The notes under the pieces: model-generated
Seen by the model: only the letters and a program-made list of their open reading frames with translations
The model's database searches: none
What the model was told of the DNA's origin: nothing
Shown: positions 43,794 through 55,800 of the stretch, in pieces
Layout of the letters: the number at the start of each line of letters is the position of its first letter
How positions within the stretch are numbered: the stretch's first letter is position 1
Position numbers and translations under genes: made by a program
NCBI GenBank assembly: GCA_947044405.1
Contig: CAMRHE010000067.1
Coordinates: 3,169,501-3,233,500, forward strand
Direction of reading: 5' to 3'
Source: Leptodactylus fallax
Lineage: Eukaryota; Chordata; Amphibia; Anura; Leptodactylidae
DNA: 64,000 nt

Positions 43794-45313
43794 CAGTCAT
43801 ATGAAAAAGTTTGGGCACCCCTATTAATCTTAATCATTTTTAGTTCTAAATATTTGGGTGTTTGCAACAGCCATTTCAATTTGATATATCTAATAACTGA
43901 TGGACACAGTAATATTTCAGGATTGAAATGAGGTTTATTGTACTAACAGAAAATGTGCAATATGCATTAAACCAAAATTTGACCGGTGCAAAAGTATGGG
44001 CACCTCAACAGAAAAGTGACATTAATATTTAGTAGATCCTCCTTTTGCAAAAATAACAGCCTCTAGTCGCTTCCTGTAGCTTTTAATCAGTTCCTGGATC
44101 CTGGATGAAGGTATTTTTGACCATTCCTCTTTACAAAACAATTCCAGTTCAGTTAAGTTTGATGGTCGCCGAGCATGGACAGCCCGCTTCAAATTATCCC
44201 ACAGATGTTCAATGATATTCAGGTCTGGGGACTGGGATGGCCATTCCAGAACATTGTAATTGTTCCTCTGCATGAATGCATGAGTAGATTTGGAGCTGTG
44301 TTTTGGATCATTGTCTTGCTGAAATATCCATCCCCGGCGTAACTTCAAATTCGTCACTGATTCTTGTACATTATTCTCAAGAATCTGCTGATACTGAGTT
44401 GAATCCATGCGACCCTCAACTTTAACAAGATTCCTGGTGCCGGCATTGGCCACACAGCCCCAAAGCATGATGGAACCTCCAACAAATTTTACAGTGGGTA
44501 GCAAGTGTTTTTCTTGGAATGCTGTGTTTTTTGGACGCCATGCATAACGCCTTTTTGTATGACCAAACAACTCAATCTTTGTTTCATCAGTCCACAGGAC
44601 CTTCTTCCAAAAAGAAGCTGGCTTGTCCAAATGTGCTTTTGCATACCTCAGGCGACTCTGTTTGTGGCGTGCTTTCAGAAACGGCTTCTTTCGCATCACT
44701 CTCCCATACAGCTTCTCCTTGTGCAAAGTGTGCTGTATTGTTGACCGATGCACAGTGACACCATCTGCAGCAAGATGATGCTGCAGCTCTTTGGAGGTGG
44801 TCTGTGGATTGTCCTTGACTGTTCTCACTATTCTTCTTCTCTACCTTTCTGATATTTTTCTTGGCCTGCCACTTCTGGGCTTAACAAGAACTGTCCCTGT
44901 GGTCTTCCATTTCCTTACTATGTTCCTCACAGTGGAAACTGACAGGTTAAATCTCTGAGACAACTTTTTGTATCCTTCCCCTGAACATCTATGCTGAACA
45001 ATCTTTGTTTTCAGATCATTTGAGAGTTGTTTTGAGGATCCCATGATGCCACTCTTCAGAGGAGATTCAAATAGGAGAACAACTTGCAATTGGCCACCTT
45101 AAATACCTTTTCTCATGATTGGATACACCTGGCTATGAAGTTCAAAGCTCAGTGAGGTTACAAAACCAATTTTGTGCTTCAGTAAGTGAGTAAAAAGTAG
45201 TTAGGAGTATTCAAATCAATAAAATGATAAGGGTACCCAAATTTTTGCACCGGTCAAATTTTGGTTTAATGCATATTGCACATTTTCTGTTAGTACAATA
45301 AACCTCATTTCAG
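43794..45313 (-). mobile_element. Tc1/mariner-like transposon with IR/DR ends
   Basis: The left end CAGTCATATGAAAAAGTTTG follows TA (43792-43793). The left terminal repeat is about 210 bp and holds an outer direct repeat (GAAAAAGTTTGGGCACCCC, 43803) and an inner one (GCAAAAGTATGGGCACC, near 43988), an IR/DR layout like that of Sleeping Beauty-type elements. The right terminal repeat matches only the inner part (45231-45312, near-perfect reverse complement of 43924-44004) and then stops, so the outer right repeat is lost. It encodes one transposase frame with a nonsense codon. Not mobile as it stands. Confidence 0.9.
44022..45044 (-). pseudogene. Tc1-like transposase, one nonsense codon
   Basis: The likely start is MGSSKQLSNDLKTKIV at 45044. 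A helix-turn-helix (paired-like) region with KKLSQRFNLSVSTVRNIV and the GRPRK linker motif follows, for binding the terminal repeats. An in-frame TAG at 44841-44843 (probably a mutated CAG) interrupts the protein; the same frame then runs to 44022. The catalytic triad is complete: D in WTDET, D in QQDNDPKH and E in NIIEHLW with 34 residues between the last two (DD34E). Total length is about 340 residues, normal for the family. The enzyme would cut and paste the element into TA sites; here it is a pseudogene with otherwise full length and catalytic residues intact. Confidence 0.92.
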
Positions 45314-45661
45314 ACAGACACTCCCCCATGATATAACTCAGTGACTGCAGCAGGACAGAGAAAATGATATTAAAACATTGATTGATATCATTTAAACATA
45401 AGCTGTATTTTCAGCTAAACTTGCTAATAATAAGTGCCAGGGAGAGCCCCCCTAAATACTGTGCAACAATGGTGTGAATGTTTGAAGCCACTTTATATGA
45501 CTTACAGTGCACTCTTAGACCCCTGATGAGTGATGCACTAGTGAAACGCGTATGGTCTAAGATGCTGACAGGAGTATAGGGAAAGTCAGCCCAAACCACA
45601 CAGCTCAGGAATATAAGATAGGGCTAAAGAAGAGGCTAAATAATAGCAATTCCCCTAGACC

Positions 45662-46150
45662 AGTACAACCATGGTTATAACTAAAGGCTTATGGGCCCTA
45701 GTGCAAAAGCTCAGTTTAGGGGCCCCCTGTGCAACATCTACTGGCATCTGTCAGCCACTCACATCTGTACATTGTAGCATCTGTGGGCCTAGACCACCAT
45801 AAAGAAGTGTCTACTCACACAAGCGTCCCAACAGCGCCCCCCCATACAGTAATTGTGCCCCCAATTTTTCCACAGCCTTCACCACATTATCCCTCCTTAA
45901 TCTCCCGCGCACCAGAGGGCAGGGGTAATACATTTTACAATGTCCAGACTCCCAGTCATCAAAGAAAATCAGAAAGGAGATGTTTAATCAGCTTTAGTAT
46001 GGGAAAGGCCCCCCCACCTTATGGGCCCAATGACAACTGCAAACACTGCAACCTCTATAGCTGGCCAGTGGTTATGACCCCCCTAAGGTTTCTGGGCCAG
46101 GTTGCAACTGCTCCCTCTGTACCCTATCAAGTTACACCCATGAGCACAAC
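45662..46150. mobile_element. hAT-type MITE with 8-bp TSD
   Basis: The element (45670-46142, 473 bp) begins CATGGTTATAACTAAAGGC and ends with the complement of CATGGGTGTAACTTGATA. Flanks are AGTACAAC and AGCACAAC, an 8-bp duplication with one mismatch. GGGCCCC-rich internal sequence marks the same family as 2926-3197. The 165-codon open frame at 45729-46226 spans it and its flank and is not a gene. A separate degraded repeat with GTGAAACGCGTATGGTC lies just left, near 45540. Confidence 0.85.
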
Positions 46151-47355
46151 TGCACTATGCATAAGCAACCCTAGAGGAACCCCTACTAGCACCTGTAATT
46201 TTCAATCTAGTGAACACGAGTACTAAAAGTTTCTGCTTTCGGAGGGATTACACTATGGGGGAATACCTGAATCTTTAATCTGACCTTGAAAATTGATACG
46301 TGAGGTTCTTCGTGAACTCCCACACAAGTTACCATGTTTTAGTGTAGATATATCCTGCCCGAGCTCTTAGTGGCACTTACTAAATCAGTGAGTTTGGCTT
46401 ATCCTTAAAGCATAGCAATAAAGATTTTAGTTTATTAATTTTTTTTTTTCTGAAAATCCTCTACAGTCAGTGCATTAGTTCTTCTTAGGACATCTAACTC
46501 TATTTCCTGGTCTTACAGTGAAATTTTCCCCCCATAATATAGCAAATTCCTTTCCTTTTGGCCCATTAAAGAAATCCTTTTGTTGGACGCAGCAGGGTCA
46601 GATGTGCTGCTTTTTCTTCACTGCTCATTGATCTTGATCATTTCTGTGCCCAGTTACTTGGCACTATGTCTGTTCCCACCACTGTCATAGTCGACCTGGA
46701 ATGATACATTAACCTCAGCTCACCCAGCTTTAGTAAAATGTCTTTATAGGAACCTTTACCTTTCTACAAAAAGAAAAATACAGCAGTCCGCTCTCCATAC
46801 AGTACAGTATGTGTTACAATACATTGTTTTTATGTAATTACTTATTTTTAACAGTATAATGCTATAGATTATCTATAAAATGAGATGCTATAACCCTTTT
46901 TAGCTTATTATAAATGTTATATTATAGACATAATTAAATTAAATGAGGTCATTGGCCTGTTAATGAGTCTGTCTATCTCAGAATGAGTCTAAGGCTAGAG
47001 CACATGTAATGGCTTTGACCACACACTGACTGCTTTACAGAAGTGGACGTAAGGTCATGTAAGAGGACAATCAGCTGCCATGCCTTAGAGAAAGCTGATA
47101 AATTCTGTAATCTAAAAAACCCGTCATCACTAAAGGATATTAGGATTAAGGTTCACATATAAAATCCAGGAGGATCACATCAGGAGCTATATGGAAAAAA
47201 TAACCATCTATAGTACAGAATATATTTATAACATTATTCGTACACTATTGGTGGAATAACAGAAAAGGGAGTACTCTGGCATCTAATAGTCTATATAAGA
47301 CCAATGCATGGCATCATGTTGTTATTTTATTGCTGGTCCATATCATACTATCACA

Positions 47356-47357
<2 letters not shown>

Positions 47358-47400
<43 letters not shown>
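47358..47400. repeat. (AAT)n microsatellite
   Basis: About 14 AAT units. Confidence 0.9.
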
Positions 47401-47647
47401 TTCTATATGCAAGAGCAGCAGAGGATCACAGTTAAGGGCATTGCACACATTCTTATAAAAGTATTGGGTTAAGGGCCTATGTTCCTGGTTGCCTGCCTAC
47501 AAGCCTATGGCAGAAACCTGGGATATTGTTACAATAATAATAATAAGTGAGTAGTGAGCAGAATGTGGAGGACCAAAGCCAAAAATTGCCTCTGGTGGTT
47601 AGAGATCTAAAAGGATCTAAAAAAAAATCTTTGAGAGTTTCCAGGCC

Positions 47648-47749
47648 ATTATTATTATTATTATTATCATTATTATTATTAATCATTATTGTGACAATAA
47701 TACATATTATCAATATTATTATTGTTATTATTATTGTAACAATAATGCA

Positions 47750-47786
<37 letters not shown>

Positions 47787-47790
47787 TGTA
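47648..47790. repeat. Imperfect ATT/ATC array
   Basis: ATT triplets are interrupted by ATC, GTGACAATAATACAT and GTAACAATAATGCAT, giving a partly inverted structure. Open frames here are Ile/Leu-rich artefacts. The sequence from 47400 to 47648 holds no gene. Confidence 0.85.
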
Positions 47791-48159
47791 TTGTTGTAAG
47801 TTTATCATATTTCAATACAAAACATTAGAATTTACGTTTTTTAGATTTTATTTACACAGTTCTTTAGCATTTTTAAAAATATCTTTTCTACGGTTTTGCA
47901 TTTTTACAATAAAATATCAGTAAAACCAAGTTGGTAGAAAACCAACCTCAAACAGCCACCAGGTACAATTACAGTTCAGCAACTGGGATTAGCAAGCAAG
48001 AAAAGATTGAAGTAAACCGAGGTCTAGAAAATTCTTAGGTGGTCTAAAAAAGGTGAGTGGTGTGGATAAGATCAGTTAACAGGTAAGGTAAAAAGGGAAG
48101 TGAGGAGGGCGGTTCTCTGGCAGAAAAGTAGATACAAGAGGGTCAGATAAATACGTTTT

Positions 48160-49080
48160 TGTTCGTCTTTATAGCATTTTTTTCGGTATTATTTTTCCCG
48201 CTGTTAGTGGAGCAGAAATAGGAAACAACAACAACCTTCCATAACGTAATTCTAATTTGTTGCATTTTAATCTCTTTCCATCCATTTGTCATTACCCCAT
48301 AGGGGCTTTCATAAAATATACATTACATGGGTATATTCTTTACCGACAGCTATACATTAACATTCCTCCATGTCCGCTCAAGCATTTAAAGACTGCGCCG
48401 AAGATGAAGCTTCGTCAGTAGATCTGACAAATGACGATATTGACAGCGAGCGGCCTCCAGTCTAGGTCTAATTAAATGAATGGCCCTGGTAATTGCAATG
48501 GGGAATTTTAGGTGTCCGAATTGATATGACAGATACCAGTGTTTATAAACTTTCCAATTCAGATAGAAGAAAAAACATTTTCATTCCACTGAACATGTCC
48601 TCATCGGTTTATATTTCCCCAGCAGACATACTAATACCGGCCAATAAAGAGTAACTGGAGAACCCGTACAGATTTTCATGTTACATCTTTGTCGATGGAT
48701 GCTCCCCTGGGATTTTGAGGCTCGCTGTTGAATATTTGAGCGCTACCATGAATGTTACATAGGTGTTTGATTGTAGATTGATTTCTATAAATGTGAAGCT
48801 CGCACCAAGCTCCTCGCGATAATTAGTTTAATGTAATCACCACCGATGACTAAATGGGACACATTAGCCCAAAGGGTTGAAGCTGGCCTAAAAATAGTTC
48901 AACTTCGCAAAGGAAATCTGCACATTGCTTTACAGAGAGAATAAAACATGATGGCCTGCATTTACTGTTTACTTTCTGCTAGAATATTCCACCTCGGGCA
49001 GAACAAAACCAAGGGATTCATCTCTAAAAGGTTAATTCCATTCATAAACGACGTTACTTATGTAAAATCTTTATGTTCAA
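48160..49080. other. Repeat-free intronic block, candidate conserved regulatory element
   Basis: More than 900 bases free of transposon ends or microsatellites, with more CpG than the surroundings. It has TAATTAAATGAATGG near 48468, GATAATTAGTTTAATG near 48818 and a group of TGACAG/TGACAAATGACG motifs at 48425-48535, resembling homeodomain and MEIS/TGIF-type sites. No open frame fits an exon. Its large unique content in a MITE-filled intron is what suggests constraint; function is inference. Confidence 0.3.
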
Positions 49081-49479
49081 CACAGAAGAGCCTCCTGGAT
49101 GAATAAGTGATGGCTATAGAAAAATCACAAACCATTCTGTTGCTTGCATTCAAGGTCGAATCACAGGGTGGAAAAGTGGGCAGCAGCCCGGGGGCCTTCA
49201 CCATTTAGAGACGTCTACTACTTGATCAGGACAAATTGCAAAGTCCCTGCTGTGAAGGTATCAAACTGCTCAACACAGCTACTTGGAATATCTAGGGCAC
49301 TGTGTAGTAACATTACTTTATATGTTTATTATATATATTACTTTTTAGAGCTCTATATTATTATTTGGGCACTGTACAGTGGTGTTATCTGGTAATCTTA
49401 TTTGTGATAAAATCCATCTCTTTGAGAAGACCACACACTTACCTAGACCAGATACATTTTTGATCCCACCATATATTAT

Positions 49480-49757
49480 ACAGGAGGCCATGGAATTCGG
49501 GCTATTACCACTTCCTCTTTTCAGTCCAGTGACATCATATCCATCGATCACATGGATGTTGCTGCTCTGCCATAGCAATCACAGCCACTATACAATGTAA
49601 AGTGTTGCACTTGGTAAGCAGTGATCAGTCTGCAACATTCATCCAAATTCCACACCTCATCTAAACAGCTCATCAGTGGGGTTTCCAGTTGTCAGACCTC
49701 CACCAATCTATTCTAGGGGTAGGTCATCAATATAATAGTTCTGGAAAACCACTTTAA
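49480..49757. mobile_element. Truncated relative of the MITE at 13952-14363
   Basis: Shares CACTTCCTCTTTTCAG, ACATCATATCCATCGATCAC and CACTTGGTAAGCAGT with that element and ends before TTAA (49754-49757). The left end is not found. Confidence 0.55.
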
Positions 49758-49979
49758 ACATATGGTGTTTAAATAGAATGGCACAATCATGCCCCACTTT
49801 TTGGGATATATGCATCATATTTTCGAATAACAACTAATGATACTAATTCCCTTATGTTCTTTGCCCCATTTTGCTTTATAAAACTAGATCTGACATTAAT
49901 CTCTGCTGTATTATTAGCCTATGTTGTTCCTCCTAACAAGTATGTTCCAAGTTAATGACTACAGTCAAAGACATGCTTC

Positions 49980-50315
49980 TTAAATAGGACCTTTTACCAC
50001 CTCCACCAACTCCAATACCAACTCCAACATTGTATATCCTTCACTAGGTGCTGCTCCACTGATTTGGGCACAGTTGGATTTTTTTTTTCTAGCCCTCCAC
50101 CCTTCTTGAGTAATCACTTCTGTTATAGCACAATCATACTCTCTACTGTCAGGTGGGTGTTTCTTGGCTGGAGCATACAAACAGGGACCGCCCAGCTGAC
50201 AGCAGAGAGCTTTACTGTATTGAAAATAATGGAAATGATTGCTCTGGAATGGTGGGAGCTAGAGAAAAAATTGCAACTGTGCTGGTATCAGTGGAGTGAC
50301 TCCTATTGCTGGAGT
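49980..50315. mobile_element. Right-truncated copy of the MITE at 38879-39413
   Basis: Starts after TTAA (49980-49983) with ATAGGACCTTTTACCACC. It shares CTGTCAGGTGGGTG, ACAGGGACCGCCCAGCTG and the GGAAATGATTGCTC/GGTGGGAGCTAGAGAAAAA stretches with the other copy, then diverges after about 50313. It lacks the SINE found there, giving the empty-site state. Confidence 0.75.
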
Positions 50316-51594
50316 TGCCTGCCAGTGATCCCTACATTCCTCCCTCATGGACATTCCTACATCTTGGTTCTTTAGTCCCTCAAAAAAGAGTCACTACCAT
50401 TTCCTTAGCACTGTTTCTCTTGCTTCTTCTGATTTACCAGTCCTATTTCCCCTACCTGACCTATGTATGTCCAATGAAGCGATACCAATGCTGCAACAGT
50501 CTCAAATCTGGTCTTCCTCAGCTAAAGAGATGTTGTATATCTTAATACGTAAGATGAATAACAATGTTATGGTGGTTGTAGAGGATTATAATATAATATA
50601 GCTGCTTTCTTTCATTGCCACACCTGTCCATATGTTGTAGTCACCACTGCAGCTTGGCCACACTCTTTGGTTGAGTTGAGCAGCAATACCAACCCATAGA
50701 CAAGTATGGCGCTGTTTTCTTTATCTTGTAACCCCTCTATTGCTATATAGATGGGCACTACATGATTAGGCGGTGCACAAAAACTAAGCAATATGCGTTT
50801 TGAGAATATAATAGCATCTTTTTTTGTATGAGTACCTCCCCTACCCTCCTTTCCATATAAAAGTGCTGTCAGCCTTTTCAACATTTCAGCATGTACCAGT
50901 CTGTTTGACTGGAGGCTATTATTAAAATCATTTTTTCAATAGCAGGCACAATGAGGCACGTGTCCACACCAGCTTCTATAAATTACTTTGATGTTAATTT
51001 CTGCTTTCATTCGGTCCACAAAATTAGCTTCCACCTATGCAAATAACAGTATAACACTTCTTGTCTCAGCTAAGTATAAATCAGAGTAAAAATGACTCAT
51101 GTATCATTTGAAGGGAGATTTCCCATCAGATGTCTGCCTAATGAATGCTGTCAAACTTTCATTGTCATTAATTATAATGCCATACAAGCGCGCGTTCACA
51201 CTGGAGCTCAGATAGACACAAGAACTACTAATTAAACAGGATCACGTTTTACTCTGTTTAACTAAAAAAAAATGAGACTTTGACAACAGTGGTAGTTTTC
51301 GGACCTCATCAAAACATATTATATTTATCATGTTCCTCTACAGATGTAGCAGGGCTGAGTTTGTCAAAGCAGCTGCACAGAGTTAGTACAATGTGATGTG
51401 TTGTTAGGATGTGACATTGCTAACTTTGCACAGTACTGCAGGTACACATCCAAAATTAACAAAGACTATATATATTTTGGCAACCATTTTTATTTAAGAA
51501 AAAAGCTAATAAAACAACTTTGAAATAATATTTATATAAAATATAATAACATGTTATATATGCAGATCTCATGTGTCTCAATGGTTCCAGTCAC

Positions 51595-51941
51595 TAAGGC
51601 CCGGTTCACATCTGCGTTCGGGTTTCCTTTCGGGGGAGTCCACTTGGGGACTCCCTGAACGGAAACCTATACGAATAGAAAAGTGGTTTACCCGGGAAAC
51701 CCGCAGACCCCATAGACTATAATGGGGTCTGTGTGGTTTCCGCTCAATTTCCGCACAAAGCAAGTGGAGAGGAAAGTGCTGCAAGCACTTTCCTCTCCGC
51801 ATGTTTAAAAATGTTTCGTGTGGAAACCGAGCTGGGTTTCTCGGGTAAACCGCTTTTTTATGCATATAGGTTTCCATTCGGGGGGGTCCCAAAGTGGACT
51901 CCCCGAATGGAAACCCGAACGCAGATGTGAACAGGGACTTA
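51595..51941. mobile_element. Near-palindromic MITE with GGTTCACATCTGCG ends
   Basis: 347 bp. Left TAAGGCCCGGTTCACATCTG and the complement of the right end (TAAGTCCCTGTTCACATCTG) start inverted repeats of about 80 bases (GCGTTCGGGTTTCC, GAGTCCACTT, GAACGGAAACCTAT). A central GAAAGTGCTGCAAGCACTTT palindrome sits at about 51771. Possible TWA-type target site, as in PIF/Harbinger elements, but not clean. Confidence 0.8.
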
Positions 51942-52123
51942 CAAACGCTCTGTGAAGTCTAATCCTTCAGTCAGGTCATCAGCTCAGACTACATACAAGG
52001 TTTGTTTGCAGTCTGTAACCATGGTAACAGGTAGATCTGCATAAGAAAGCATAGTATACACACAACTCAAGTTTTCAGTTCATTCCTGCTTGTTCCCCTT
52101 ATAATGTACTGTTTGTGACCCAA

Positions 52124-52126
<3 letters not shown>

Positions 52127-52158
<32 letters not shown>
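52127..52158. repeat. (TA)n microsatellite
   Basis: About 16 TA units running directly into the Tc1 end at 52159. Confidence 0.9.
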
Positions 52159-52161
<3 letters not shown>

Positions 52162-52556
52162 TACAGACCAAAAGTTTGGACACACCTTCTCATTCCAAAA
52201 GTTTTCTGTATTTTCATGACTATAAAAATTGTAGATTCACACTGGAGGCATCAAAACTATGAATTAACACATGTGGAATTATATACTTAAAAAAGTGTGA
52301 AACAACTGAAAATATGTCTTATATTCTAGGTTCTTCAAAGTAGCCACCTTTTACTTTGATTACTGCTTTGCACACTCTTGGCATTCTCTTGATGAGCTTC
52401 AAGAGGTAGTCAGCTGAAATGGTCTTCCAACAGTCTTGAAGGAGTTTCCAGAGATGCTTAGCACTTGTTGGCCCTTTTGCCTTCACTCTGCGGTCCAGCT
52501 CACCCCAAACCATCTCGATTGGGTTCAGGTCTGGTGACTGTGGAGGCCAGGTCATC
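52159..52556 (-). mobile_element. Tc1-like transposon fragment
   Basis: The end CAGTACAGACCAAAAGTTTG follows a TA and is a typical Tc1 terminus. On the minus strand it leads from the last part of a transposase gene out to the terminal repeat. Truncated after about 52556; the rest of the gene and the other end are missing. It belongs to a different Tc1 family from the copy at 43794. Confidence 0.85.
52319..52555 (-). pseudogene. Tc1 transposase C-terminal fragment
   Basis: 78 residues beginning at the catalytic region WPPQSPDLNPIEMVW, which includes the final Glu of the DDE triad, and ending KGGYFEEPRI. Only the last fifth or so of a Tc1 transposase is present, so it is non-functional. Confidence 0.9.
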
Positions 52557-52589
52557 TAGCGTAGCACCCCATCACTCTCCTTCTTGGTC

Positions 52590-52960
52590 AAATAGCCAAT
52601 ATTACGCACACATAATGCCCTCTCCTTGTGGCACCCACACATTATAATGTCCCTTTGTGGCATCTACGCATTATAATGCCCTCTTTGGGGTGTCTCCTTG
52701 TGGTCCCCACACAGTATAATAGTCCCTCTTTTCAGCGCCACACATTATAATGGCTTCTTGCACACTAACACACTATAATGTACCCTTATAGCTCCCACAC
52801 AATATAATGCTGCCTTTTTTGAGCACCACACATTATTATATCTACTTGTGCCCTAGCACAAGTATAATGTACCCTTATAGCTCCCACACAGTATAATGCC
52901 CTCTTGTGGCCTCTACAAAGTATAAGGCACATTCTTGTGGCCCCCAAATAGTAAAAAATT
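52590..52960. repeat. Minisatellite with CACACATTATAATG units
   Basis: About ten diverged units of roughly 33-36 bp, each with CACACA(T/G)TATAATG followed by CCCTCTTGTGGC-like sequence. Old and degenerate. Confidence 0.75.
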
Positions 52961-53210
52961 ATAAAAAAAAAATAGAATACACCAGCAGTGGCAATAAAGG
53001 ATGAACGGTGAAGCAGGTAACTGACAGCTCGCTCTTTCACCATTGTACTGAACCCTATCTCTGGAAGCAGACAGAAGTGAAGGTGGGAGATATTGCCCTC
53101 TGCCCAGGACAGCAGAACGGCACCCAAAATCTGGGCCTCTCCAGCTGAATCTACAACAGTTGGGAGGTATACATCTGTATATGTATATGTTATATTATAC
53201 AATTTAAAGT

Positions 53211-53213
<3 letters not shown>

Positions 53214-53245
<32 letters not shown>
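53214..53245. repeat. (TA)n microsatellite
   Basis: About 15 TA units. Confidence 0.9.
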
Positions 53246-53248
<3 letters not shown>

Positions 53249-54149
53249 CTGCCTGCAACATGAGCAAAAAATTTACAGTGAAGTTGCTACAGATTGTGCA
53301 GAGACCCTGCTATCTGAGAGCTCTCACAGACTGTGCAATGGAAATGACAGCAGTGATATTAATGGCATATGATGGTTGGGGGTCTGGTTACAGATTTTTC
53401 TACTGCATACAGTATATCTATAATATCTTCTGTTATCCTTCATTTGCATGTTAGCCTGTGGAGTGTCAGACATGATTTTCTTTGCACTTACCTCTGTGAA
53501 GTTCCAAATATAAACCAGACTGTGAATGTCATCAATGTCACTAGACCGCCATACTGCTTATAAAGAAAATGAGGCGCCAAATGTTATAGTAAAATAGTAA
53601 GATAACTCAGATGTAATGACTTATTTAGTTGGTTCGTATTGTTGTTTGATTTACTGTTCCATATAAGAGCCACTTCATTGCAAAGTATGGCTTGATACAA
53701 TATTTTTTATGGGGGTTTATTAGGATTGAAATGTATCATCTATCCACAGCAAGCAATGGGACAGGGGTCATTCCCCCTCCTACCCTGTTTGAATGATGTG
53801 GTGGTTTACCAGACAAGCTGCTCCATCCTGGCTCAGTGGGACTCAAAGAGACTGTTGGAGATAACTGGTTGCTGTCTCAAAAACTTTAACTGGAGTAGCA
53901 ATTTACACGTTTAACTGCCACTCTATGGCGGACATAGGACCCCTATTGTCAGAATTGGTGGGGGTCCCATTAGTCAGACCCCTCTAATTTATCAATTATC
54001 ACTTCTTCTATGGGTAGGTGATATGTTTTAATAATGGTAGAACCTTCCTTTAATGGAAGTGCTGCCAGAAAGTCCAGAAATACATCTTTACTGCTATATG
54101 TTAAGAGAAGGATATCATATTGGGAACCAAGTTTGTACCTCGTTATTCA

Positions 54150-54434
54150 TTAAATGGAGTCTGTCACCAGAACCCAGAATATCAACCCAGCCCTATAGAC
54201 TGATAGGTTCGGATCACCAGAATCAAACAGTGTTTTCCACTTGTGAATTGCTAAATCTGTTACTGAGATCTAACAGTTTTTTGCCAGTATACCAATGGCC
54301 TCTTTGGAGCAATAAGGTCATTGCTGCTTACCTCTTTGGAGCAATGAGAATGCCCTCGTTGCTCCAAAGAGCTCATTTGCATATTATCAAAAGCAGAAAT
54401 ATCTCGGCATTAGAGACACCAAAACACCCTTTAA
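54150..54434. mobile_element. TTAA-flanked MITE
   Basis: Bounded by TTAA (54150-54153 and 54431-54434); ends ATGGAGTCTGTCACCAG and AGGGTGTTTTGGTGTC (complement) are only loosely similar. GCTCTTTGGAGCAA/TTGCTCCAAAGAGC inverted motifs occur inside (54300-54375). The 168-codon open frame across it is not a recognised protein. Confidence 0.5.
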
Positions 54435-55204
54435 ATACAGAAGGTTCCTTTTACTTTGCAGCTCTTGTGCAACAAATTTTGGGCAATGGTATATGGTGGC
54501 CCAAAGATAAGCTTTTCGTCTTTACTTTACTTCTTCCACCGTTATTTCCTTTTGCATAATGTAAATGCTTCTTTAAAGAGATACACAATGACAAAATGTC
54601 ACTACCTTTGTATTTTGAGAAATACATTGCTTTATGATAATCTGTATTAGTATTTTGCTGGCATCTAAATCAGAGAGGAGGAATATAAGAAAGAATCAGA
54701 TGTGAACATACTTTGCCTGCAGGTGGCAACCAAAGCTGTTTTATAATGGCTGTAACAACAGAGCAGAAATCTCTCCAGACTTGAAGAACTATTTTGGGAT
54801 GTTGGTAGACTGAATATTGAGCTGCAGTGTTTTGCCTTTCTTTGCATGCTCTGCATTGGGTATTCAGAAATTCATTATCTGAGCACTGAATGCAGCGCTG
54901 GAGGTTTTCTGGGGACATTTATTCCCTGTGTTTCATTTCTAATCAATTTTAATTGTTTTGTAGATTTCCTTTTTGTGAAGTTGGACATCTTTAAGGTGAC
55001 ACATATTGTGATACATCGTGAGAATGTTGGAATTTTGAACTTTTTTAAACAAGACAAAATAAGAACATTTTTTTATATTCTAAACATAACCATTCTTTTA
55101 TGTTGTATGTCTTCTTACAAGCAGGCGACTTAAGGTAGTTACTGGGAGAGCCCATTCACGAAAAAGCAGATCACAGGGTATACTTCACAATATGTTTGGA
55201 CTAG

Positions 55205-55740
55205 AGTGGGCAGTTAATCAAAAAATAACTGAAACTCAATGTCAACCCAGCAATTTTGTGAGGTTCTGCCTGCAGTTTCATTAGGACCAAACATGTCCAA
55301 ACCGAAACTGCTATTATTATAATCTGGGGTCTGTTCAGACCCCAGAGTATAAAGAACGGAGGCCCAGGGAGGGTGATCAAACATAAAAACCAGTGTTACT
55401 CACCTCTCCTGGGCTCTGGCGCCTCTCCCTGTTCTGTTCAGGACTTCTGACTGATGTCAAAGACTGCTGAGGCCTGTGATTGGACCTCAGCAGTCATGTG
55501 GGTCATGCGGCATTGCAGCCTTATGTCTATGCGTTACAATTTCAGGGGCCCAATCCCAGGCGTGTTCAGTCTGTATGAAACAGGCAGGAATATCTTGCAA
55601 GACATATGTCATAAGGTTTAACCAACCCATACTCATACTTTAAAAGGGGTGTGGTTTTAAAAGAGGTGTGACTTAAATAATCGCCAGTAAAATGGCTGAT
55701 TAATCGCTATTTTGATTTAGGTCATAATCGCCCAGCCCTA
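55205..55740. repeat. Truncated dispersed repeat related to 23276-23650
   Basis: Shares TCTGGGGTCTGTTCAGACCC, GAGGCCTGTGATTGGACCTC and the CACCTCTC/GGCGCCTCTC style interior with that element. Clear ends are missing. Confidence 0.45.
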
Positions 55741-55758
55741 GTTCAGACTAGTGTTCAC

Positions 55759-55800
55759 CAGGGTCATAGCTATAGGGGATACAGAGGTACAGATATGTCC
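55759..55800 (+). mobile_element. Solitary hAT-type MITE end
   Basis: CAGGGTCATAGCTATAGGGG followed by ATACAGAGG resembles the terminal repeat of the hAT-type family. No right end was found. Confidence 0.4.

Noticed and set aside
44022..45089. Two separate transposase genes
   Set aside because: Both parts are in the same reading frame, separated only by one TAG and a few codons, so they are one interrupted gene.
45729..46226. 165-codon open frame
   Set aside because: It runs across a hAT-type MITE and its target duplication into flanking DNA; no transposase or other motif is present.
47477..47828. Open frames on both strands over ATT-rich DNA
   Set aside because: Low-complexity Ile/Leu/Asn runs from a microsatellite.
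54053..54559. 168-codon open frame
   Set aside because: It crosses a TTAA-flanked MITE border and shows no recognisable domain.
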